NCBI GenBank assembly: GCA_023390155.1
Contig: JAEWDJ010000158.1
Coordinates: 1-5,193, forward strand
Length of the DNA stretch: 5,193 nucleotides
From: Actinomycetes bacterium
Lineage (GTDB): Bacteria; Actinomycetota; Actinomycetes; Actinomycetales; Microbacteriaceae
Reading direction: 5' to 3'
Part shown: in pieces, positions 1-4,812 of the stretch
How the letters are laid out: each line of letters starts with the position of its first letter
Position numbering within the stretch: position 1 is the first letter of the stretch
Position numbers and translations under genes: made by a program
The notes under the pieces: generated by a model
Database searches by the model: none
The model's input: the letters and a program-made list of their open reading frames with translations, nothing else
Told to the model about the DNA's origin: nothing

Positions 1-93
1 GGAGAAATCACCCTCCGGGACCCCAATCTCCTCCGCTCCCCGCCGCCACGCCGCCGCAGCCGCCGCATCTCCTCCGCTGCCGACGCCGACCAC
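1..93 (-). other. Possible partial reading frame at left edge, unassigned
   Basis: This stretch downstream of the PIN gene has no confident gene. On the minus strand a frame opens with GTG at position 93, five bases beyond the PIN stop codon, and stays open for 31 codons to the window edge. Its product would be rich in Gly and Ala and ends with ...EEIGVPEGDFS. I see no ribosome binding site at a proper distance, and about three quarters of its codons end in G or C, fewer than in the neighbouring genes. The plus-strand frames here are also open, so openness means little at this GC content. It could be the start of a third minus-strand gene or simply intergenic. Confidence 0.15.
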
Positions 94-97
94 CCCG

Positions 98-502
98 TCA
101 GCCGAGCAGCACCTCGACCCCGACCACCGGGATGCGGCCCTCGGCCGCCGCCGCCAACCGCGGGTCGAGGGTGACCAGCGCGTCCGCCTGCAGCGTCGCG
201 ACGGCGAGGTACTCGGCCGGGCCCGGGTCCTCCCAGCCCAGCTCGGAGGCGAGCCGCCAGGCGGTCGCGCGCGAGACCCGATCGCCCAGCAGGCGGATGC
301 GGAGGGTGGCGAGCCGCTCCAGCCGCGCCCGCCCCTCGCGCTCGTCGAGCTTCCCGGCACGGACGTCCGCGTAGAGGAGCCGCAACGCGTCGGACCGCAG
401 CACCGCGGGCCCGACGAGGCTGTCACCGTCGGCGGGCTGGCGTACCGTGTCCACTTCCACCAGCCGCAGCGCCACCGCTGCGTCGATCGCGTACCGTGCC
501 AT
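98..502 (-). CDS. PIN-domain protein, VapC-like putative ribonuclease
   Basis: This 134-residue protein has the size and layout of a single PIN domain, the metal-dependent RNase fold of VapC toxins. What is visible: the N-terminal beta strand with the first acidic residue (YAID, D7), a second acidic candidate at D38 in the helix after the loop, and a C-terminal AEYLAVATLQADALVTLD block with E97 and D113. In many VapC proteins the third acid sits in a D-A-x-Y motif; here that position is P95 and the acid is two residues later (E97), so the metal site may be rearranged. The ATG start is preceded by no Shine-Dalgarno sequence but by TACCCT seven bases upstream, which suits a leaderless transcript. 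The gene lies 65 bases downstream of the TetR gene on the same strand. No antitoxin gene is visible next to it, so toxin-antitoxin function is unproven. Family assignment is fairly sure; activity and target are not. Confidence 0.8.
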   Translation of the reverse strand: MARYAIDAAVALRLVEVDTVRQPADGDSLVGPAVLRSDALRLLYADVRAGKLDEREGRARLERLATLRIRLLGDRVSRATAWRLASELGWEDPGPAEYLAVATLQADALVTLDPRLAAAAEGRIPVVGVEVLLG

Positions 503-509
503 GGCGGTC

Positions 510-515
510 AGGGTA
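510..515 (-). promoter_or_regulatory. -10-like box for the PIN gene, leaderless arrangement
   Basis: On the minus strand TACCCT fits the TAnnnT pattern of actinobacterial -10 elements and ends seven bases before the ATG, so transcription would begin at or next to the start codon. There is no purine-rich ribosome binding site in between. I see no good -35 match upstream. Just upstream lies a 10-base palindrome, CGGCTAGCCG (521-530), of unknown meaning. Confidence 0.35.
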
Positions 516-567
516 CGCCGCGGCTAGCCGGTCGGCCGCATCCCGTCAGGCGCTCCCCGCCCCCGAC

Positions 568-1146
568 TCACCCCAGCGCGGGCCCGTCCAGCACGACGGC
601 GATCAGCCGCTCGACCGCGGCGTCGTCCGTCTCGACGCGGGCGAGGGCGCGGAGGATGATGGCGCCGACGAGCACCTCGCCGAACTCGGTCATCGGCACG
701 GTGCCCGCGAGCTGGCCGGCGTCGATGGCGGTCTGGAGGCGGGCGGAGAGGGAGGAGCCGGCGCCCAGCTTGTCGAGGATGCGGCGGGTGATCTCGGCGT
801 TCTCGGCGGCGGCCGCGGCGAAGGAGCGCACGAGGTTCTCGCCGTCCTGACGCTGCAGCACGCGGAAGACGTCCCGCAGCCACGAGACCAGGTCGGCACG
901 CAGGTCGCCGGTGTCGGGCGGGATGAGCGGTTCGGGGACGAGGATGCCCTCGACCAGGCAGTCGACGACGAGCTCGCTCTTGGAGCCCCACCAGCGGTAG
1001 ATCGTCTGCTTGCCGACCCCGGCCTCGGCGGCGACGCCCTCGATGGTGAGGTGGTCGTAACCGCGGGCCGCGAAGAGTCGCGCGGTCGCTTCGAGGATGG
1101 CGACGCGCGCCTCCTCGCTGCGCGAACGTCCACTCCGGCCGGTCAT
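568..1146 (-). CDS. TetR/AcrR-family transcriptional repressor
   Basis: This 192-residue protein is a one-component regulator: an N-terminal helix-turn-helix binds DNA as a dimer, and a C-terminal helical domain binds a small ligand and dimerises. The DNA-binding domain spans about residues 13-60: a first helix (ARVAILEATARLFAARGYD), then TIEGVAAEAGVGKQTIYRWW with the recognition helix and its typical Gly-Lys-x-Thr-Ile-Tyr signature, followed by SKSEL. The rest (about 65-192) is a variable ligand domain, and the ligand cannot be read from sequence. I chose ATG at 1146 because TAAGAT lies six bases upstream, the spacing of a leaderless start; an in-frame GTG at 1152 would add two residues (M-R) but would directly abut that box. 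The gene is divergent from the MMPL transporter, with a strong inverted repeat between them. That arrangement is usual for a local repressor of an exporter, so autoregulation and control of the transporter are likely by inference. Confidence 0.93.
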   Translation of the reverse strand: MTGRSGRSRSEEARVAILEATARLFAARGYDHLTIEGVAAEAGVGKQTIYRWWGSKSELVVDCLVEGILVPEPLIPPDTGDLRADLVSWLRDVFRVLQRQDGENLVRSFAAAAAENAEITRRILDKLGAGSSLSARLQTAIDAGQLAGTVPMTEFGEVLVGAIILRALARVETDDAAVERLIAVVLDGPALG

Positions 1147-1152
1147 CCTCAC

Positions 1153-1158
1153 ATCTTA
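1153..1158 (-). promoter_or_regulatory. -10 box of the tetR-family gene
   Basis: On the minus strand TAAGAT matches TATAAT at five of six positions and stands six bases before the ATG at 1146, consistent with a leaderless transcript. The -35 region implied by a 16-18 base spacer falls at about 1175-1182, inside the inverted repeat at 1171-1190. It does not resemble TTGACA, so the promoter may be weak or need few contacts there. A protein bound at the repeat would block this promoter. Confidence 0.45.
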
Positions 1159-1170
1159 CGTTCATCTTTC

Positions 1171-1190
1171 GATACGAGACGGTGCGTATC
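1171..1190. promoter_or_regulatory. Putative TetR operator, GATACG-N8-CGTATC inverted repeat
   Basis: The 20-base element has perfect 6-base half sites (GATACG and CGTATC) around an 8-base spacer; 7 of the 10 symmetric position pairs are complementary. It is the most conspicuous dyad between the divergent TetR and MMPL genes. Its size and the ATACG/CGTAT half sites fit the short palindromes bound by TetR-family dimers. It lies over the expected -35 region of the TetR gene and overlaps the TATCAT box of the transporter gene, so one bound dimer could silence both. Binding is inferred, not shown. Confidence 0.7.
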
Positions 1191-1192
1191 AT
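1187..1192 (+). promoter_or_regulatory. -10-like box for the MMPL transporter gene
   Basis: TATCAT matches TATAAT at five of six positions and overlaps the right half of the inverted repeat. It would place the transcription start near 1199 and leave a leader of roughly 30 bases carrying a ribosome binding site. A convincing -35 is missing: TTCATC at 1161-1166 would need a 20-base spacer. The call rests on the box and its position. Confidence 0.35.
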
Positions 1193-1218
1193 CGAGCGAG
1201 TCGGCGCGTGGACGCCAC

Positions 1219-1225
1219 GGAGAGG
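1219..1225 (+). promoter_or_regulatory. Ribosome binding site of the MMPL transporter
   Basis: GGAGAGG lies five bases before the ATG at 1231 and complements the 16S rRNA 3' end well. It fixes the start: the frame stays open far upstream, but that extension runs antisense through the TetR gene and has no such site. Another ATG at 1226 is in a different frame. Confidence 0.75.
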
Positions 1226-1230
1226 ATGAG

Positions 1231-3783
1231 ATGGCCGAGTTGCTGTACCGCCTGGGGAAGGGCGCCGCCAAGCGGGCCTGGGTCGTCATCGGCGCGTGGA
1301 TCGTGGTGCTCGCGATCGCCGTCACCGGGTTCCTCATCGGCTACAAGGGGCTCAGCTCGAGCTTCGACATCCCGGGCACGGCGTCCGGCGCGGTGACCGA
1401 CGAGCTGGCGAAGAAGCTGCCGAAGTTCAGCGGCGCCTCGGGTACGGTCGTGCTCACCACCACGAACGGCGACGCGTTCACCGACGCGCAGAAGCAGGCC
1501 ATCGCCGACGCTGTCGCGAGCGCGAAGGATCTGCCGGACGTCTCGGGCGTCACCGACCCGTTTTCCACCGAGCAGCAGCGCGCCGACCAGCAGAAGCAGC
1601 TGACCGACGGGCGCGCGCAGATCGCCTCCGCCACCGAGCAGCTCGACGCCGGGCAGGCGCAGCTGGATGCCGGCACGGCCCAGCTGGAGGCCTCGCAGCA
1701 GCAGCTCGACACCGCCAAGGCGCAGCTGGTCGCGGCGGGCCGGCCCACCACGGCGCTGGACGCGCAGCAGGCGCAGCTCGACGCGGGCAAGGCTCAGCTG
1801 GCCGAGCAGCAGCAGAAGCTCACCGACGGGCGCGCCGAGCTGACGACGCAGACGGCGAAGCTCGAGCAGGGCGAGCAGCTGCTGTCGCTCGCGAAGGACA
1901 TCCGCCTGGTCTCGTCCGACGGCTCGGCCGCACTCGTGAGCGTCTCGTTCGACAAGCCGCGCCTCGAGCTGTCGGAGGAGTCGAAGCAGGCCGTCATCGA
2001 CCACTTCGAGGAGCACCCGGTCGACGGCGTCACCGCCGACTTCTCGACGGAGCTCGCCCAGGGCGTCCCGGAGGTGCTGGGCGTCGGCGAGCTGATCGGC
2101 GTGATCATCGCGGCCGTGGTGCTGCTGGTGATGCTCGGCTCGGTCATCGCGGCCTCCCTCCCGCTCGTGACCGCCATCCTGGGCGTCGGCATCGCCTCCC
2201 TCGGCACCCTCGCCTTCTCGGGCGTCGTGCAGATGGCCTCGGTCACACCCGTGCTGGGCGTGATGCTGGGGCTCGCGGTGGGGATCGACTACGCCCTGTT
2301 CATCATCAACCGGCACCGCAAGCAGCTGCTCCACGGCGCGGATGTGCGGGAGTCGATCGGCCTCGCGAACGGCACGGCCGGCAACGCCGTCGTCTTCGCC
2401 GGCACCACGGTCGTCATCGCGCTGCTGGCGCTCAACGTCACGGGCATCCCGTTCCTCGGCCTGATGGGCACCGCGGGGGCGATCGCCGTCGCCATCGCCG
2501 TGCTGATCTCCATCACCCTGACCCCGGCCCTGCTCGGCCTGGCCGGGATGCGCATCCTCACGCGCCGCGCCCGGGCCCGCGCCGAGAAGCGCGAGCACCG
2601 CACGCAGAAGCCGGTCACGCCCATGAAGACCTGGCGCGCCATCGTCACGAGCGTCGCGGCCATCGCCGCGCTGCTCGTCATCGCGGCGCCGGTGCTCACG
2701 ATGCGGGTCGGCCTGCCCGACGGCGCCCAGGAGCCGGCCGGCTCCACCACGGCCCACGCCTACCAGGTGATCGAGGACTCGTTCGGCGAGGGCGCCAACG
2801 GCACCCTGCTCGTCTCGGCCACACTCCCGGCCGGACTCGACGACGACGAGGTGACCGCCGCCCAGCTGACCATCGCGCAGAAGCTGGCCGACCAGTCCGA
2901 CGTCGCCGCGGTCGCCCCGATCGCCGTGTCGGACGACCACCGCCTCACCGCGTTCCAGGTCGTCCCGAAGGAGGGGCCGAGCAGCGCCTCCACCGAGCAG
3001 CTGGTGCGCGACCTGCGCGAGCTGCCCGCGGTCGGCGACGGGATCACGCTGGGCGTGGCCGGTCAGGCGGCGAGCAACATCGACATCTCCGAGAAGATCG
3101 TCGGCATCCTGCCGCTCTACCTCGCGGTCGTCGTGGGACTCTCGCTGATCATCATGATCGTGGTGTTCCGCTCGTTCGTGGTGCCGCTGATCGCGACGGG
3201 AGGCTTCGTGCTCTCGCTGTTCGCGACCTACGGCGCGATCGTGGCCGTCTTCCAGTGGGGCTGGTTCGGAGCGCTGTTCGGCATCCACACGACCGGGCCG
3301 ATCCTGAGCTTCCTGCCGGTGATCCTCGTCGGCATCCTGTTCGGCCTCGCGATGGACTACCAGCTCTTCCTCTCGACCGGGATGCGGGAGGCGTACGTGC
3401 ACGGCTCCCCCGCGCGCCTGGCCGTGATGCAGGGCTTCCGCGCCGGCCGCTCGGTCGTGATCGCGGCGGGCATCATCATGGTGTCGGTGTTCGGCGGCTT
3501 CATCTTCTCGGACTCGACGATCATCCGCTCGCTGGGCTTCGGCCTGGCCTTCGGCGTGCTGCTCGACGCGTTCGTGGTGCGCATGCTGCTCATGCCCGCG
3601 CTGATGCACCTCGTCGGCCGCGGGGCCTGGTGGATGCCGCGCTGGCTCGACCGCATCCTCCCGAACGTCGATGTGGAGGGCGCGAACCTGGAGCGCCAGC
3701 ACCACCTCGACGGGTCGCCGGTGGAGGCGGGGGCGGCGGAGACGGGGTCGGAGTCGCAGCCGGAGTCGGCGCCCGCCCGCTGA
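1231..3783 (+). CDS. MMPL/RND-superfamily membrane transporter
   Basis: This 850-residue protein is an MMPL-type transporter of the cytoplasmic membrane, a family that exports lipids or hydrophobic compounds using the proton gradient. The layout is the classic duplicated one: TM1 (about 14-36), a large extracytoplasmic loop (37-287), TM2-TM6 (about 288-434), a basic cytoplasmic linker (about 437-468), TM7 (470-490), a second large loop (491-624) and TM8-TM12 (625-796). Both halves keep the Asp-Tyr pair tied to proton relay in MmpL3-like proteins: D353-Y354 in GIDYALF and D709-Y710 in AMDYQLF. TM12 has the LLDAFVVR motif, followed by GRGAWWMPRWLDRILP, typical of the family end, and a polar acidic tail (812-850). 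Loop 1 carries an unusual run of Leu heptads (about 121-218), described separately. The gene is divergent from a TetR gene with a shared operator, so induction by substrate is likely. The substrate is unknown; drug or lipid export are both possible. Confidence 0.95.
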   Translation: MAELLYRLGKGAAKRAWVVIGAWIVVLAIAVTGFLIGYKGLSSSFDIPGTASGAVTDELAKKLPKFSGASGTVVLTTTNGDAFTDAQKQAIADAVASAKDLPDVSGVTDPFSTEQQRADQQKQLTDGRAQIASATEQLDAGQAQLDAGTAQLEASQQQLDTAKAQLVAAGRPTTALDAQQAQLDAGKAQLAEQQQKLTDGRAELTTQTAKLEQGEQLLSLAKDIRLVSSDGSAALVSVSFDKPRLELSEESKQAVIDHFEEHPVDGVTADFSTELAQGVPEVLGVGELIGVIIAAVVLLVMLGSVIAASLPLVTAILGVGIASLGTLAFSGVVQMASVTPVLGVMLGLAVGIDYALFIINRHRKQLLHGADVRESIGLANGTAGNAVVFAGTTVVIALLALNVTGIPFLGLMGTAGAIAVAIAVLISITLTPALLGLAGMRILTRRARARAEKREHRTQKPVTPMKTWRAIVTSVAAIAALLVIAAPVLTMRVGLPDGAQEPAGSTTAHAYQVIEDSFGEGANGTLLVSATLPAGLDDDEVTAAQLTIAQKLADQSDVAAVAPIAVSDDHRLTAFQVVPKEGPSSASTEQLVRDLRELPAVGDGITLGVAGQAASNIDISEKIVGILPLYLAVVVGLSLIIMIVVFRSFVVPLIATGGFVLSLFATYGAIVAVFQWGWFGALFGIHTTGPILSFLPVILVGILFGLAMDYQLFLSTGMREAYVHGSPARLAVMQGFRAGRSVVIAAGIIMVSVFGGFIFSDSTIIRSLGFGLAFGVLLDAFVVRMLLMPALMHLVGRGAWWMPRWLDRILPNVDVEGANLERQHHLDGSPVEAGAAETGSESQPESAPAR
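1600..1884 (+). repeat. Leu-xx-Gly heptad repeats in transporter loop 1 (coiled-coil hairpin)
   Basis: The stretch encodes residues 124-218 of the transporter and has a 21-base (7-residue) period. A Leu (once Ile) falls exactly every seven residues at 124, 131, 138, 145, 152, 159 and 166. A break follows that contains G170-R-P-T-T, and the series resumes at 176, 183, 190, 197, 204, 211 and 218. Three residues after the Leu there is usually a small residue in the first arm (Gly, Ala or Ser), and alternating Gln and Gly in the second. This matches the X-X-X-Leu-X-X-Gly heptads known from some Gram-positive MMPL and YhgE/Pip-like proteins. The two equal arms suggest an antiparallel helical hairpin projecting outside the membrane; that fold is inferred. 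Confidence 0.8.
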
Positions 3784-3801
3784 CCCGCCTGACCGCGGGT
3801 C
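3782..3801 (+). terminator. Stem-loop at end of MMPL gene, possible terminator
   Basis: GACCCGC (3782-3788) pairs perfectly with GCGGGTC (3795-3801) around a six-base loop, starting within the stop codon. No T-run follows, so it is not a standard intrinsic terminator, although high-GC actinobacteria often lack the T-tract. It is the first of three neighbouring dyads in this gap. Confidence 0.35.
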
Positions 3802-3806
3802 CGCGT

Positions 3807-3822
3807 CGGATGCCCGCATCCG
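3807..3822. repeat. Perfect inverted repeat CGGATGC-CC-GCATCCG
   Basis: Seven-base arms flank only two bases, so as RNA it would form a hairpin with about six paired bases and a tetraloop. It lies five bases after the first stem-loop, between the transporter and the HAD gene. It may act with that stem in ending or stabilising the transporter mRNA, or be a protein site upstream of the HAD gene. Confidence 0.35.
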
Positions 3823-3823
3823 G

Positions 3824-3835
3824 CGCGGATCCGCG
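3824..3835. repeat. 12-base palindrome CGCGGATCCGCG
   Basis: This is a perfect gapless palindrome directly after the second inverted repeat. It ends 16 bases before the -10-like box of the HAD gene, so it covers the position where a -35 element or operator would lie. A palindrome without a loop folds poorly as RNA, so a DNA role or chance at high GC is more likely. Confidence 0.25.
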
Positions 3836-3851
3836 GCGCCCACCGGCGCGC

Positions 3852-3857
3852 GAGAAT
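3852..3857 (+). promoter_or_regulatory. -10-like box for the HAD gene, leaderless arrangement
   Basis: GAGAAT stands five bases before the GTG start and matches four of six positions of TATAAT. A GGAG sequence at 3858-3861 is only one base from the GTG, too close to serve as a ribosome binding site. A leaderless transcript beginning near the GTG is therefore the simplest reading. No -35 is evident. Confidence 0.3.
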
Positions 3858-3862
3858 GGAGC

Positions 3863-4741
3863 GTGCACAATCTCGGACTCCTCTTCGACGTCGACGGCCC
3901 CATCGCGAGCCCCGTCACCCGCACGATCAACGTGCGCAGCATCGTCACCGACCTGGTGGCCATCGCGGCCGCGGGCGTGCCGATCGCGTTCATCACCGGC
4001 CGGTCGGGCGACTTCATCCGCCACCAGGTGGTGACGCCGCTGTGCGACGCCGGCCTCGGGGAGGCGCTCGACCGGGAGGGTGCGCGGATGTTCGGCGTGT
4101 TCGAGAAGGGCGGCGCGTGGGCGCCGATCACCGGCGAGGGGATGGGCGAGGTCACGGTCGACGAGTCGGTCGCGTTCACGCCCGAGGCCGTGGACGGCGT
4201 GCGCTCGCTCGTGCGCGACCGGTTCGCCGACACGATGTTCTTCGACGAGACGAAGCGCGCCATGATCTCGGTCGAGCAGCGCACCGACGTGGACGCCGAG
4301 ACGTACCGGGAGGCGCAGCCGCGCTTCCAGGACGCGGCCTTCGACCTGCTGACCGGGCTGGGCGTGGGGCTCCGCTACGGCGAGCGCTCGGCGCCGGACG
4401 CCCACGGCGCTGTCCCGTTCCGCGTCGACCCGACCATCATCTCCACCGACATCGAGTCCGTGCTGCTCGACAAGGACCGGGGCGCGCAGCGCGCGTTCGA
4501 GTACTTCGCCGAGCGCGGCCCGCTCCCCCGGCGCTGGCGCTCCGTCGGCGACTCCCGCAGCGACTACAAGATGGCCGACTACGTGCACGACGCCGGTTTC
4601 GAGGTCGCGCACGTGGATGTGCGGCCGGCCGACGGCATCCTGGAGCGGCCCTACGACGTGATCACGATCGGCGACGCGATCCACGACGACGCCGGCGCGG
4701 AGTTCCTGGCCCACTGGCGCCGGGAGCTCGGGCTGGAGTGA
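3863..4741 (+). CDS. HAD-superfamily hydrolase, probable sugar-phosphatase-like
   Basis: This 292-residue protein has all four motifs of a haloacid dehalogenase-type phosphohydrolase. Motif I is LLFDVDG, with nucleophile D9 and general acid/base D11; motif II is FITGR with T45; motif III is the Lys in LLDKDRG (K204); motif IV is SVGDSRSD with D230 and D234, which bind Mg. The long stretch between motifs II and III (about 55-195) fits a C2-type cap, as in the IIB (Cof, sucrose- or trehalose-phosphatase-like) subfamily. The likely reaction is removal of phosphate from a small cytosolic metabolite; the substrate cannot be told. The GTG start is chosen because it puts motif I nine residues in, and no ATG in frame lies nearby. 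It follows the transporter by 79 bases with dyads between them, and probably has its own promoter. The subclass is less sure than the superfamily. Confidence 0.88.
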   Translation: MHNLGLLFDVDGPIASPVTRTINVRSIVTDLVAIAAAGVPIAFITGRSGDFIRHQVVTPLCDAGLGEALDREGARMFGVFEKGGAWAPITGEGMGEVTVDESVAFTPEAVDGVRSLVRDRFADTMFFDETKRAMISVEQRTDVDAETYREAQPRFQDAAFDLLTGLGVGLRYGERSAPDAHGAVPFRVDPTIISTDIESVLLDKDRGAQRAFEYFAERGPLPRRWRSVGDSRSDYKMADYVHDAGFEVAHVDVRPADGILERPYDVITIGDAIHDDAGAEFLAHWRRELGLE

Positions 4742-4767
4742 CGCGGCGCGGGCCCTCCGCCTAGGCT
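4738..4767 (+). promoter_or_regulatory. Promoter of the thiolase gene
   Basis: A -35-like GTGACG (4738-4743, four of six to TTGACA) and a -10 TAGGCT (4762-4767) are separated by 18 bases. TAGGCT fits the TAnnnT pattern common in actinobacteria. The -35 overlaps the stop codon of the HAD gene. Transcription would start near 4774, giving a leader of about 40 bases that contains the ribosome binding site, so the thiolase seems to be transcribed on its own. Confidence 0.5.
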
Positions 4768-4802
4768 GGCGGTGGCCGCACTGCGACGACGCGTGCGGCA
4801 TC

Positions 4803-4808
4803 GGGAGG
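4803..4808 (+). promoter_or_regulatory. Ribosome binding site of the thiolase gene
   Basis: GGGAGG lies four bases before the ATG at 4813. It fixes the start, and the protein then begins as expected for thiolases (AFVYDAVRTPFGRYGKAL). Confidence 0.7.
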
Positions 4809-4812
4809 CATC

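Noticed and set aside
521..530. Palindrome CGGCTAGCCG between TetR and PIN genes as a terminator
   Set aside because: It is gapless, short and not followed by a T-run on the minus strand, so a terminator call is not supported.
98..1146. TetR gene plus PIN gene as a novel toxin-antitoxin pair
   Set aside because: The TetR protein has normal length and a normal ligand domain, and its operator and divergent partner point to transporter control; adjacency alone is not enough.
524..1192. Alternative minus-strand frame of 222 codons over the TetR gene
   Set aside because: Arg-rich without motifs, while the frame ending at 568 gives a standard TetR protein.
496..1230. In-frame upstream extension of the transporter by 245 codons
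   Set aside because: It runs antisense through the whole TetR gene, encodes a polar low-complexity sequence, and the strong GGAGAGG site precedes the ATG at 1231, where the expected N-terminal membrane segment begins.
1296..4034. A plus-strand frame open for 912 codons overlapping the transporter in another frame
   Set aside because: The translation is Arg/Gly/Ala-rich with no membrane segments or motifs; it is a frame shadow caused by the scarcity of stop codons at this GC content.
1189..4284. A minus-strand frame open for 1031 codons opposite the transporter and HAD genes
   Set aside because: Its product is a low-complexity mix of Arg, Gly, Asp and His without domains, as expected from the reverse of a high-GC gene; the opposite strand encodes a clear MMPL transporter.
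3856..4764. Alternative ATG start at 3856 giving a 302-codon frame over the HAD gene
   Set aside because: It is in a different frame and yields Arg/His-rich sequence; the GTG at 3863 opens directly into the DxD motif.
3590..4801. Minus-strand frame of 403 codons opposite the HAD gene
   Set aside because: No recognisable domain, and the plus strand has all four HAD motifs in order.
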